Assembly: GCA_964059195.1 (NCBI GenBank)
Contig: CAXKWD010000007.1
Coordinates: 1,736,001-1,800,000 of the forward strand
Length of the DNA stretch: 64,000 nt
Direction of reading: 5' to 3'
Source of the DNA: Ectobius pallidus
Lineage: Eukaryota > Arthropoda > Insecta > Blattodea > Ectobiidae
In this document: positions 13,218-23,489 of the stretch, piece after piece
Position numbering within the stretch: position 1 is the first letter of the stretch
Layout: every line of letters starts with the position of its first letter
Made by a program: the position numbers and the translations under genes
Notes under the pieces: generated by a model
Database searches by the model: none
Seen by the model: only the letters and a program-made list of their open reading frames with translations
What the model was told of the DNA's origin: nothing

Positions 13218-14223
13218 AAAACAAGTGCTTGTGCTTTTTTAAAAACGTTTTAAACAATCTGTTTTAAACATGTTTTTTTAGCATATGTTTAAATCATTTT
13301 TTAATTGCGTGTTACATTTAATTATGAAGACAATTTACATTTTGTCAAGTCAGTGACACCCTGTTAGTGTTGTAAACAGGAAAAAAAAACTAGGGCCAGA
13401 ATACCAGAAAATCATGTGAGGTGGTGTCTTTTGTATCCTTTTCCTCCAGACTTCTCTATCCTGTGCCGCCAACTTCCAGTTTCTGATTTCGAGTAATTGA
13501 TTTGAATTTTTTTTGACTGCATCCTACCATCTATTTTGTGGTCTTCCTTTTTAAAGAAAGAGATTATTAATATTAAATACTGAATGTGTCAATTTGGCAA
13601 CACTGTAGTAGGATATCCCTTGTAAGTTTGATAATGTAAGGCGGCTAAGGCCACGTAAAGCATGGTGAAAGTCAATCATCAGTTGAGCAGTAGAGGCAGT
13701 AATTAAACAGTAGTTTGTATTATTTTTTATTAATCATGAACTATTAAATCATAAACAAATACTACTGGTACAAAATGTATTTTCAAATACTATTAAGTCT
13801 ACGACTCGTAAATCTTGAACATCTTAGCACAGGGTGTCATTGGCTTGACAAAATGTAAATTGTCTGCATAATTAAATTTAACACCCAATTAAAAAGTGTT
13901 ATAAACATATGCTAAAAATGTTTAAAACAAATTGTTTAAAATGTTTTTAACATTTCAACCCTGGAATATATATATATATATAGGCCTATATATATATGTG
14001 TGTGTGTGTATAATAGGCCCTATACATTAAAATGGTTGTTTTAAACAAAATGAACAATTTAAACTTTTTTTAAACAAACATCAATTTTGTAAACATAAAA
14101 AACGTTTAAAAACAAGTTTAAAACAACCAACATTGTTGTTCACATAAAAAAACAAAAAAAAAACATGTTTAAAAAAAACTTTTTTTTGTTCTTTTAAAAA
14201 AAACATGTTTTTTTCCAACCCTG

Positions 14224-14390
14224 GTCTGAAGTCGTAGAACTTGGTTTTCTCCAATCTTGTTGTACATGGCATCAGTGGCGAAGAATTCATCCCAGATTTC
14301 TTCTCTTTTGGCTGCAAGTTCTTTCAGAGTTGCCATATAGTTGGGAGAGGCCGGTAGTAGAAATCAGAAATCTACTACTGTCCAGCTTTT
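14224..14390 (-). pseudogene. Fragment of an unidentified protein, continuing at 12180-12352
   Basis: On the minus strand an ATG at about 14333 opens a frame beginning MATLKELAAKREEIWDEFF. It runs to the border of the CAGGGTTGG element. Beyond that element, at 12352-12180 on the minus strand, a reading frame continues with a His/Cys-rich block including CKRCSELCDRYHVMYC. The join needs a one-base frame correction. The two parts may be one small protein, either part of the surrounding hAT or a captured gene. I do not recognise the family. Confidence 0.35.
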
Positions 14391-14686
14391 TATAGATTTC
14401 AACAAATTTGCTTAAAAAATTTAATTTCTTACTTTTATTTTACAGTGTACGTATGACTTATCAGGTTATCACTTAGGGTAGAACAATGGTTCACGCTTAC
14501 ATACAACAGTTTGCAGACCAGCTTTTGGTCAACGTGACGGTTCAGTGTTGTAGTGTTGTCTTGTGTTTGATGCCACACGGTTCTGTTTTTGGTTTTATGA
14601 TTTGCAATTTACGAATTCACAATGTTGAGCACGGAAGAGGGAAAGAGCAGTGCAAGTAAGCTTTAGAAATGGAGAATGAATTTAAG

Positions 14687-14900
14687 TGCTTTAAAAGAGA
14701 TCGGATGAAGAAGCCGGGTGTTTAGTCTGCAAGCCTGGGACATACTTTTCAGTACCATGGCTCGTTAGATCTTCAGAATCACATTGCCACTCAAAAGCAT
14801 AGGGACAGTGTCAGGTAAAAGACTGAGAACTTCAAAATAAAGTACACACTGCTGAGGAAACAATAGCAAGTTATACAACAATGGATTGTGTTTTAAAATT
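14687..14900 (+). pseudogene. BED zinc-finger remnant of a hAT transposase
   Basis: The segment reads, with one frame change, a CLVCKPGTYFSV block followed by DLQNHIATQKHRDSVR. That spacing of Cys-x2-Cys and His-x5-His is typical of the N-terminal BED-type zinc finger of hAT transposases. A following stretch (VHTAEETIASYTT) is also typical of the region after the finger. The catalytic hAT domain is not visible. Frameshifts and stops mean it is dead. Confidence 0.55.
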
Positions 14901-15217
14901 TTTTGACCGGATGGATGTGATATCGATATCAGAGTGGACCGAAGTTGAAGACACAGTTACTTATGTAGGCCTAGCCAATAAAGGAATCCCCATCAATGAA
15001 ATAAATAAGAGGGTTTTCAGTTGAAATAATGTATCAAGTAGCCTATAGCTTAAATATCATCTCATGATATAGGTCTAGAAAGTCTACTTTTAAATGACAT
15101 CTCTTAAATAAGGAATATGTGACTTCAATTATTTTCCCTTCCGATAAATGTTCCTGCTTTTGTCAGTATTTTTGAGGTTAAAGTCCTGGTTTTCTACTTT
15201 TAAATCTGGTAACCCTA

Positions 15218-15665
15218 GTTTTGGTGCAAGGGTGATTGTACATTAATTACAATTACTTTTGCATAGCACAATATAATAATTTAATAATAATAATAGATTT
15301 TATTGTCATTAAGTCATCTTAACAATAGACAACGTCAACATATTTCATATTGTGTGCCCATGGTAAAAAAACACACTGTATAAGTAGTGCAGGCATTCTT
15401 TGGGTATGTCCTTGAAAAGCACACCCAGCATGTGAGCCTTTAACTGGTGATCCAATGAGGAAGTACTGTAAACAGAACATATGACACGCTGCACTAAGTG
15501 GCCAAGTACAGTTCTTTCTGGAATCATACCACAGCAAGACGTTCGTCGTGTTATCAGTTGTAACTTTAATCCACATTTCCTGTGTGTTTTGTGTCTCGTT
15601 CCTTGTGTTCCTTGAGTGAGAACTAATTAAATTTGCCTCCTTTTATTTCTAAACTGAGTGATATG
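15218..15665. other. E-family scrap and intergenic sequence
   Basis: From 15218 to about 15285 the reverse complement (CACCCTTGCACCAA, then an ATTGTAATTAA-rich block) matches the interior of the E copy at 23650-23710, so this is a fragment of the same family. The rest, including a short AAT-rich run near 15280-15298, holds nothing recognised. Confidence 0.45.
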
Positions 15666-16433
15666 ACATTACGTATTCAGAGCCGGGAAATTATTACCAA
15701 TGTTCATGATTTTAAAAACAAGAAGCAACGCTGAATCAAGAAGAACTGTGTCACCTGCTTACTACAAAAGTTTAAAGCAAGTGCAAAAAAGAACATCTCA
15801 GGCTACCGGTGTGTCAGTGAATACAGTATCTAAGATTTTGCAAGATCGAAATTGCAGAAAAATAATATCCCTTTTGATGAAACTCTTACAAAGACAAAGC
15901 TTTACGACATAATTAAAGCAAATAAGCCAGAACATAAATTGTAAGTCATCGACCAGATATTGTCGAAACACGACGACACTGTTCTTAGATTGCCTCCTTC
16001 CATCCAGATCTCAATCCCATTGAACTGATCTGAGCTGATGTCAAACAATGGTTGGGAGCAGAAATACCACCTTCAAACTGCAAGACGTTGAAAGGCTGTG
16101 TCGCCAAAGATTCGATGAAATCGGTGAACTATAGTGGGAAAATATGTCTTCACATCGGACAAAATGAACAGTATTTATTACTGTGAGAAAAACGGTATTC
16201 TAGAAAATGCAGTTGAAAGAATTTTGATTCAAAATAACTGTGTTCAAAGCATCAGCGATGACAGTGACAGTGACGATGATGGCTATGACCAAACTTTAGG
16301 CGAAAACCATTCAGAGGGAGAAATATCAGGGGTGGAAGCGTTGGACCATGAATTATGTGGTGTAAGAAGAATAGTAAAGATAACAGAGTCGTGTTTTTCA
16401 TTAGAAGTGAGTGTCTGTCATGCACATTGCAAT
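15666..16433 (+). pseudogene. Tc1/mariner-like transposase with its core deleted
   Basis: The 5' part (15700-15910) encodes a helix-turn-helix-like segment including TGVSVNTVSKI. After a gap, 15985-16130 gives HPDLNPIELI followed by a region like the end of the DDE domain of Tc1-like proteins, where this motif precedes the last catalytic acidic residue. From 16134 an open stretch encodes an acidic tail with a run of Asp and Ser (SDDSDSDDDGYD). Most of the DDE catalytic domain is missing and stops interrupt the rest. It is a decayed remnant. No TIRs were identified. Confidence 0.6.
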
Positions 16434-16962
16434 TAAGGTCTTGCTCCAGCCAAGCTCCGCCCGCCAGCTGCTTCCGAGCCTTGTGCACGCACCTCACTGT
16501 TGTATCCTTCATCATATACGCATCAAAATATACAAAATCACAGCGTCACGAAAATGACCCTTGTACCAAAACAGTTATTTCTCCTGTACTATATTGCTCT
16601 CTAAACTTAAATAGATGAACTTTCCTTTCACCACTCAGGATTCGCTCGTGGTGTAGTGGTTAAGGCTGCTGGTTAGGGTGCTAGTTGTCATGAGTTTGAA
16701 TCCCAGTTGATCCGAAATTTACAGTTAGAAATAGGTCCCAAATAGGTAGGTGGGGCAAGGAGATAATGAGAGAAAGGGAGGAAGAGAGTGGATAAGGTTG
16801 AGAAGAGAAGAGGATAAAGGAGAAATAAAGTATTTAATTATTTCCTAATTTCACTTTTTCCACAATAGATGGCTTTGGTAGTAGTTCGAATACAGAGACA
16901 CCTAGTAGCTGCCGTTTTAGTTGGTGGGAGGAGCCTAGTGTGGACCTAATATTTTTTCCCAA
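16418..16962 (+). mobile_element. tRNA-like TIR family, copy E2
   Basis: Homologous to the copies at 17139-17948 and 23490-24050. It has ACCCTTGTACCAAAAC near 16557, the lead-in CCTTTCACCACTCAG before a tRNA-like block at 16650-16704 (GTGTAGTGGTTAAGG and GAGTTTGAATCCC), a purine-rich block at 16750-16820 and the end TTTTTTCCC. The left end is degraded and no TSD was found. Confidence 0.6.
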
Positions 16963-17138
16963 GACGAGATAACTCTCAGCATCACACTACAATATTACAA
17001 TCAAAAAATTCCGTCAATTCATAAAATGGGTGATTAACTATCCATGCAAGGTTTCCTTAAAAATGGGTAAAGTTATATCTGTATTTTGTAACAAAGGAGG
17101 AAGCTTATTAAATAATTTATGCCTTATAATGTCATAAT

Positions 17139-17948
17139 GGCAAAAACCAAGAACAGGTCACCCCTTAAGCTCCGGCCACTCCGACCATTGCATTGCTATG
17201 GTGACGACCTGCAACCACCCACTTGCACATCCCGACCCTTGTACCAAAGCAAATTCACTAATTACTACAATACGAAAACTATCCTTGTACCAGATTATGA
17301 CCTGAGCCTCTTTAGCGTTGCTCAGGACCCATCACATGACGGACGGTAAAGGTTGATTTGGGAACGAGAGTTTTAGATTTCAGTGCTATGCCACCGACAA
17401 GACTAGTTGTTAATGAAATGAAAACAACCCTTGTACTAATTAAAACTTCCCTTGAACCAAAACTAGATTTCACTATTGCAATTAATACAAAATTATCAAT
17501 CTCCGCCATTTCATGCAGCTCTCTAAATTTAAATAGATTAATGCAACAATCACTCGATGGCCTATACCCGAGACGAACTAAGAAGGAAACCTCAAATAAA
17601 CAAAAATAGTATGTTCGTGTCACTCTGAGATCATACTAGTAATGTGCTAGAGTGAGACAGATGTACTGGTTTTTGTTTACTTCAAGGTTCCTTCTTAAAA
17701 CAGTCAGACTTTAGTGGGTTAGACGATTGGCTATGATGCTAGCGGTCCCTTGTTCGAATCCCCGTTATTGGATAGGAATAGATCCCAAATAGGTTGGTAG
17801 GGTGAAAGAAAGAGAAGAGGAGATAGAAAAAAAATTCCCAATTTTCAACGCTGCTAGTAGTCCCACCATTTAACCTAGATGTCTGATTGTTTAAATAGTG
17901 AGTCAAGTGGGAGGAGCTTAAGGGGCAACCTGCTCTTGGTTTTTCCCC
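17139..17948 (+). mobile_element. tRNA-like TIR family, copy E3
   Basis: Flanked by GTCATAAT (17131-17138) and GTCATAAC (17949-17956), a 7-of-8 match. TIRs are GGCAAAAACCAAGAACAGG and, from the right end in reverse complement, GGGGAAAAACCAAGAGCAGG. The motif CCCTTGTACCAA or near variants occurs four times in the left half (near 17229, 17281, 17427 and 17450). A tRNA-like block lies at 17712-17763 with the B-box TGTTCGAATCCC. It is non-coding; the ORFs here are incidental. Confidence 0.7.
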
Positions 17949-18902
17949 GTCATAACTATTGACTGATTTTGATATCCTATGATGATGTAGGCTATATATA
18001 TTTATGTATTGTTTCTTGTGTTGTAAGAGTGTATGTTATCTCTGAACTGTAAAAGTGGGAACTCTTTCTTTGTGTGAATTAATACATAGTCTGTATATAA
18101 ATTGATCATGGTCATAATTTTATGTTGAGAAAACAAAAGTCTACATTGAGCCATGTATAGAGATCCAGTGGTTACCTTAATGGCCTTCTTTTGCAATAGC
18201 AGAATAAATATCACTCACGTAGCTGGAGTTGCCCCACAAAATAATACCTTAAACTAGAATGCTTTGGAACAATTAAAAATAAGAATCTCTAACATAATTG
18301 TCTGGTACATACTTCCTGAGACACCTAATCAAATAAATAACCCTTGACATCCTGCCGCTAGTATATCTTATATGTTGTTTCTATGACAATTTACCATCCT
18401 CGTACACACCCAAAAACTTGATGTTAACAGGTTCGTCAGGGGGAACTTTGTCTTTTAAACTAAAAGGTTTTAGCTTCATTGAGGGATGCCTGTGTAATAG
18501 TTTCATTTACAAGTATTTTTAAGGTAGGAAAGTCATGTCATCTGCCTATGAGAGCTTAATAAAGATGGCAGGTCGTTTATCATTATCAGAAACAGAAAAG
18601 GACCCAAATTATACCATGATCTGAAAAATAATAGCTTCCAAGATTTTTGAGACGGCTGGAACTATTGAAACTGGTCTGCAACTTGGGGGAATGTCTTTTC
18701 CCCCTTTTTTATAGATAGGAGTGACACTTGAAGCTCTTCCGGAAAATAACCCTCAGAGATACATTTATGTATGCAGTATGTCATGGGATAAACAATGCAA
18801 TCAATCGCTCTTTTAAGTAAATTACAAGACATTCTGATGATTTAAAATTTCTGACAATGCTTAAGACTAACTCACATAGACCATGGGCTGCCAATATGAA
18901 AC

Positions 18903-20048
18903 CCTCCCCCCCCGTGGGAATTTCCGACACATATATTTTTTTGTTGGTATTGTCATCTAGTTTAAGATTTTAGTTGTTTGCCCCTTATCAATTACAGCAT
19001 TTAGCCGGAAACCCCGGAAATTCTCAGAAAATAAATTTGTTTTAATTTTTCATTGTTCTTTGCTCCTAATATTCCCAGGGAATTTCTGACTCACACATTT
19101 TTGTTGGTATTGGCATCTAGTTTAATGCTCCAGTTGTTTGCCCCTTTCAAATTACAACATATCCCCGGAAAGCCCGGAAAACCACGTATATACGGAGAAA
19201 ATTACTATGTTTTATTTTTTAAATCTTTGTTCTTTGCACCTAATATTCAAAGGGAATTTCTGACTTACATGTTTTTTTGTTGGCATTACCATCTAGATTA
19301 AGGTTTCAGTTGTTTGCCCCTTATCAATTACAGTATATCCCCGGAAAACACCGAAAACCACGGAAATCCGGAGAAAGGGACTTCGTTTTATTTTTTAAAA
19401 ATCTTAGTTCTTTGCTCCTAGTATTCAAAGAGAATTGGTGAACCATATGTTTTTGTGTTGGTATTCCCATATAGATTAAGGTTCCAGTTGTTTGCCCCTT
19501 ACCAATTACAGCATATCCCCGGAAACCCCGGAAAACCACGTATATACGGAGAAAATTATTATGTATTATTTTTTAAATCTTTGTTCTTTGCTCCTAATAT
19601 TCAAAGGGAGTTTCTGATTCGTATGTTTTTTTTGTTGGTATTGCCATCTAGATTAAGGTTTCAGTTGTTTGCCCCCTTATGAATTATAGCATATCTCCAG
19701 AAAACTCCGAAAACCACGGAAATCCGGAGGAATTGACTTTTTAAAAATTTCTTTAAAATCTTTGTTCTTTGCTCCTAATATTCCCAGGGAATTTCTGACT
19801 CATATGTTTTTTGTTGGTATTGCCATCTAGTTTAAGGTTTAAGTTGTTTTCCCCTTATCAAGTGCAGCATATCCACGTAAACCCTGAAAACCACGAAAAT
19901 CCGCAGAAAATTAGATTGTTTTAATTTTTTTTTTTAATATTTGCTCTTCGATACTAATATTCCCAGGGAATTTCTGAATCACATAATTTTTGTTGCTATT
20001 GCCATATAGTTTAAGGTTTCAGTTGTTTTCCCCTTACCAATTACAGCA
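18903..20048 (+). repeat. Left arm: seven ~177-bp tandem repeats
   Basis: Each unit contains a TTTGTTCTTTGCTCCTAATATT block, a GGGAATTTCTGACTCA-like block, GTTGGTATTGCCATCTAG, GTTTGCCCCTTATCAATTAC and CCCCGGAAACCCCGGAAAA. ORFs spanning the units are by-products of the repeat. Confidence 0.85.
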
Positions 20049-20149
20049 TGACAAAGAATACTGGAAAAAATCCTGATGCTGAAGGAATGAAGGCGATTGG
20101 AAACCTGACAGAACACACTTCATATTCTAATTTGACATCTGTGAATGAT

Positions 20150-20503
20150 AATTAATTTATCTTACCAAACCTTCCACAGTCACTACCAAACTTTCTTGAC
20201 TGAAGTTAGAGAAGGGACGTTCGGTAAAACAGCACAATTTTGGAATGGTAATATGGACAAAGTGTCATTGATTTTGAGATTTCAGCGAGCAACTAAAGAA
20301 AACAACTTTGACTTACACTTGGCATGTTTAGAAGATATGATTCCCCTTTTCTTGCATGTGACCATCACAATTATGGCAGATATCTCGTAGTCCATATACT
20401 CACCCTTTTGAACCTGCAAGGGACACACTTGAAGCAGAAGAATTACTTCGCAATAACGGTTTCAGTGACCGTAGATCACAAGTTCCGAGTTCTAGAAATT
20501 CTA
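20150..20503 (+). pseudogene. Protein-coding remnant in the loop of the Foldback-like element
   Basis: Between the arms, one frame gives AQFWNGNMDKVSLILRFQ and then LHLACLEDMIPLF. After a frame change ACDHHNYGRYL follows, and then a stretch ending near FSDRRSQVPSSRNSM. The pattern of a membrane-like N-part followed by a conserved DxxNYARY-type motif is familiar from an uncharacterised, repeat-associated arthropod protein family. I know it only as that and give no function. At least one frameshift makes it non-functional. It is the only non-repeated sequence in the element. Confidence 0.45.
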
Positions 20504-21506
20504 TGAATTTCCGTGGTTTTACGGGGATATGTTGTAATTGATAATGGGCAAACAGCTGAAACCTTAATCTAGATTACAATGCCAACAACAACAACAAAAA
20601 TATGTAAGTCAGAAGTTCCCTGGGAATATTAGGATCAAAGAACAAAGGTTTTTAAAAAATTAAAACGAACTCATTTTCTTCGGATTTTTTAGGTTTCCGG
20701 AGTTTTCCGGGGATGTGCTGTAATTAATTAGGGGCAAACAACTGAAACCTTAATCTGCATGGCAATACCAACACAAAACCATATGAGTCACCAATTCCCT
20801 TTGAATACTAGGAGCAAAGAACTAAGATTTAAAAAATTAAAACGAAATCATTTTCTCCGAGCTTCCGTGGTTTTCGGAGTTTTCTGGGGATTTGCTGTAA
20901 TTGATAAGGGGCAAACAACTGAAAACTTAATCTGGATGGCAATACCAACAAAAGAACATATGATTCAGAAATTCCCTTTGAATATTAGAAGCAAAGAACA
21001 AAGATTTAAAAAAATAAAACATTGTCATTTTCTCCGTATAAAAGTGGTTTTTCGGGTTTTCCGGGGATATGTTGTAATTTGTAAGGGGCAATCAACTGAA
21101 AACTTAAACTAGATGACAATACCAACAAAAAATATGTGAGTCAGAAATTCCCTGGGCATATTAGGAGCAAAGAACAAAGAAAAATTAAATCAAACTCATT
21201 TTCTCCAGATTTCCGTAGTTTTCCGGGGTTTCCGGGTAAATGCTGTAATTGATAAGGGGCAAACAATTGAAGACTTAATCTAGATGGTAATACCAACAAA
21301 AAATATGTGAACCAGAAATTCCCTGGGCATATTAGGAGCAAAGAACAAAGAAAAATTAAAACAAACTCATTTTCTCCGGATTTCCGGGGTTTCCGGGTAA
21401 ATGCTGTAATTGATAAGGGGAAAAAACTGAAAACTGAAACTAGATGGGAATACCAACAAAAAAATATATGTGTCGGAAATTCCCACGGGGGCGGGGGGAT
21501 GGGGGG
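20504..21506 (-). repeat. Right arm: six inverted ~177-bp tandem repeats
   Basis: Reverse-complement copies of the left-arm unit, including GGCAATACCAACA, GGGGCAAACAACTGAAA and TTCCGTGGTTTTCGGAG-type blocks. Subunit count and unit sequence differ slightly from the left arm. Confidence 0.85.
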
Positions 21507-21787
21507 TATACAGTAGCCTACGCTCTAACAGGATACCTTGGAAAAAGTAAAAATTGGATGAGGTGTAGCTCTTTGAAAATTTTGAGCTAGAACATCTGAT
21601 GCTTCGATATTAGGCATTTTGATAGAATTGCCAATTTCTTCAACTGAAGAAATTAAAAACTCATTAAATTTTTGTCAGTCTTATATGTGATATATATATA
21701 TATATATATATATCTCATAACAACATATCATTACACTTAAAAATGTTGTATTTACATACATACTTCACTAAATATTACCTAATTTTC

Positions 21788-21833
21788 TCAGGACAGATCT
21801 GTTTCATCCACCATTGTGGATATCCTCAGCTGA
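21788..21833 (-). ncRNA. Hammerhead ribozyme motif (left arm)
   Basis: Mirror copy of the motif at 22424-22469. On the minus strand: CTGAGGA core, six-bp stem II closed by loop AATG, GAAA, a three-bp stem III, and the cleavage triplet GTC. The stem II loop differs from the other copy (AATG against AAGG), but all paired and core positions are kept. Confidence 0.75.
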
Positions 21834-21975
21834 TTTCTACTTTCTGGAGTTGTGTTGCCATCTATTGGAGGAAGGATGTATCTAGTGATGAGGCTGTCTT
21901 CTGCTGGGATTTCAAAATTCATAACTGTTTCCTTGTTCTTTTGGATGAATAATTTTTCCCAAACTGTTAAATCTG

Positions 21976-22469
21976 TTTTCAAAGAAGCAAACATAACATT
22001 AGCCCCGAAAAACAGATTCAACATCAAATCTCTAATTAAGTCAGACCATAAAGATAAAGAGCCCCAGAACAGAAAATCAGGAATATACCAGATTAATTGC
22101 CAGGATTGTAATAAGATTTATATTGGCCAAACAAGAAGAAACATTGGAATTAGAGTGAAGGAACATTTTAGAAACATAAAGTACCAACAAATAGAAAAGT
22201 CAGCTGTAGCAGCTCATTATTGGGAAGAGGGCCACAAAATAGATAATGAAGCTAAACTTTTGAAACAAGTAAGGAGACAGGCAGATTTAACAGTTTGGGA
22301 AAAATTATTCATCCAAAAGAACAAGGAAACAGTTATGAATTTTGAAATCCCAGCAGAAGACAGCCTCATCACGAGATACATCCGTCCTCCAATAGATGGC
22401 AACACAACTCCAGAAAGTAGAGATCAGCTGAGGATATCCACAAGGGTGGATGAAACAGATCTGTCCTGA
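21976..22469 (+). CDS. Penelope-like C-terminal GIY-YIG endonuclease domain (partial)
   Basis: The sense frame enters the element at about 21976 and ends at the TGA at 22467-22469. The domain shows SGIYQINC followed 10 residues later by KIYIGQTRRN, the GIY and YIG halves of the nuclease, then an IGIRVKEHFRN stretch with the conserved Arg, and a C-terminal region running into the right arm. Penelope-like elements have an RT with a C-terminal GIY-YIG domain that nicks the target. Here only the endonuclease part is left, so it is a fragment, not a gene. An ATG at 21852 in the open frame lies in the inverted arm and is not a natural start. The frame has no stops, which suggests a recent insertion. 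Confidence 0.8.
22424..22469 (+). ncRNA. Hammerhead ribozyme motif (right arm)
   Basis: All conserved parts are present. Stem I is TCAG (22424-22427) with CTGA (22466-22469). The core is CTGAGGA (22428-22434). Stem II is ATCCAC/GTGGAT with loop AAGG, after one unpaired T. Then GAAA (22452-22455), stem III ACA/TGT with loop GATC, and cleavage triplet GTC ending at 22465. Small type I hammerheads are known in the terminal repeats of Penelope-like elements. Self-cleavage is predicted, not shown. Confidence 0.82.
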
Positions 22470-23489
22470 GAAAATTAGGTAATATTTAGTGAAGTATGTA
22501 TGTAAATACAACATTTTTAAGTGTAATTGAATATCACTTCACTGTGCAATTCCCAGAAATAGTTACTTATAACATATCATTATTTTTCACTTTATCTAAA
22601 TTAGGAGAATACCAAGAATTAGTTTTACATGCCATCTTTCTTTTGAAACTCTTGTCTGTTATTTTACATGTCCTTACAGGAATACTATCATTAGACAATT
22701 TTAAAAACAATTTAAGAAACCTTTCAAATATTACTTTGGCTGAAAAGTCATTGGCTAAATAATTTGGTAGCGCTAAGAAATTGTTGATACTAGTGAGTGC
22801 ATTTCTTATCTTCTCTTGCAGACCTGGTAGTCACAACATCAAACCTATTTGTGTAATTCAGTAATACTGCTTCCTGTTACTGTTACTTCATACGACTTAT
22901 CTGTAAAATTAACATTTGAAAAAATGTTGTCAAGGCATGTAGAACCCTTAGTTGGTTTGTCAGTGACACATTTTAGGTTAAATTCCCAAAATACATTTTT
23001 AATTCTGTAACACTATCTTTAATCTGCAGTTATATTTAAATCTCCCCCCATGATAATATCATAATTTTGTCATGTAGTCTCACTTGGAATGTTTAATACA
23101 CTAGGACACTAATACACCAGCATAAAACAGACTATTCCAGCGTCATACAGAGTAATTAAGTAAGTTACTAACAATTTGCAACACCTCCCCTTATATGTGA
23201 TTTTCTGCTATAACTATTTTCTAATCATCAATTTTATAGAAAGGAAGCTCATATTCATTGGCCCATGGTCTCTTAAAGAGATGACACCAAGCTGATTCAC
23301 AGTTCCATAATTGGACAAAATAAGTTCCTTTTTTTTAGGCCTTGAATGTTAAGGTAGCCTGCTTTAAAATTAAAACTCAAAGACCTGTTCACTGTTCAGA
23401 TGAACACTTACATTAACGTTAGGCCGATTTCTGTAGGCCATTAATTTAGGTTTTTCATCTCTTCCTTCATGCAGGTTCCACAGATAATT

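Larger units (their letters stand above)
12361..14223. mobile_element. hAT-like element (CAGGGTTGGAA ends), rich in TTTAAAC
   Basis: Left end CAGGGTTGGAATGTTTAAAAC; the right end in reverse complement reads CAGGGTTGGAAAAAAACATG. Flanks GTCTGAGG (12353-12360) and GTCTGAAG (14224-14231) match at 7 of 8 positions, as expected for an 8-bp hAT TSD. The interior contains the later insertion 12385-13217 and an inverted pair of ~130-bp blocks (about 13230-13366 and 13825-13950). The core TTTAAAC recurs many times. There is no transposase ORF. Confidence 0.65.
11321..15217 (+). mobile_element. hAT-like element containing nested insertions
   Basis: The proposed ends are TTAGGGTTACCA at the left (11320-11331) and TGGTAACCCTAG at the right (15206-15217), with similar flanking bases TTTTGGAC and TTTTGGTG. 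About 14.69-14.90 kb holds a BED-type zinc-finger remnant, typical of hAT transposases. Three other elements account for most of the interior (11467-12171, 12361-14223 and, inside the latter, 12385-13217). The outer boundaries are inferred from the short TIR and an imperfect 8-bp TSD and are less certain than those of the inner elements. Confidence 0.5.
18903..21506. mobile_element. Foldback-like element with tandemly repeated inverted arms
   Basis: The outer ends are inverted: CCCGTGGGAATTTCCGACAC at the left and GTGTCGGAAATTCCCACGGG at the right. The left arm (18903-20048) has seven copies, and the right arm (20504-21506) six inverted copies, of a unit of about 177 bp. The marker GTTGGTATTG recurs near 18941, 19101, 19278, 19456, 19632, 19811 and 19990, and its complement near 20577, 20762, 20938, 21115, 21288 and 21447. 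The outermost spacing is shorter (about 160 bp) on both sides. This is the architecture of Drosophila FB elements. No TSD was established. Confidence 0.75.
21734..22570 (+). mobile_element. Truncated Penelope-like element with inverted 3' arm
   Basis: An exact 12-bp TSD AACATATCATTA flanks it (21722-21733 and 22571-22582). The left 242 bp (21734-21975) is a near-perfect inverted copy of 22282-22523. A further 47 bp (22524-22570) is present only on the right, like the short one-sided extension known from Penelope. The unique middle encodes a GIY-YIG domain. Each arm carries a hammerhead ribozyme motif. The RT is missing, so this is a strongly 5'-truncated copy. It is inserted in the minus-strand LINE. 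Confidence 0.88.
18002..23200 (-). pseudogene. Decayed CR1/L2-like LINE, split by two insertions
   Basis: Pieces of one minus-strand LINE can be followed in order. The endonuclease end and linker lie at about 23120-22583, with blocks such as FNLKCVTDKPTKGSTCLDNIF and later ITDKSFKRKMACK. A linker piece lies at 21721-21530 (EEIGNSIKMPNIEASDVLAQ). RT fragments lie at about 18900-18420 (YCIHKCISEGYFPEEL), and the thumb/C-terminal part at 18260-18002 (LLQKKAIKVTTGSLY and IHSYNTRNN). A Penelope-like element separates the first two pieces and a Foldback-like element separates linker from RT. Stops and frameshifts are frequent. Confidence 0.65.

Noticed and set aside
18941..19999. CRISPR-like regular repeats
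   Set aside because: Units are ~177 bp, contiguous, and face inverted copies; the window is eukaryotic.
19053..21516. Several 66-117-codon ORFs with repeated FFAPNIPREFLT-like or similar text
   Set aside because: They follow the 177-bp tandem units in both arms and vary in frame between units.
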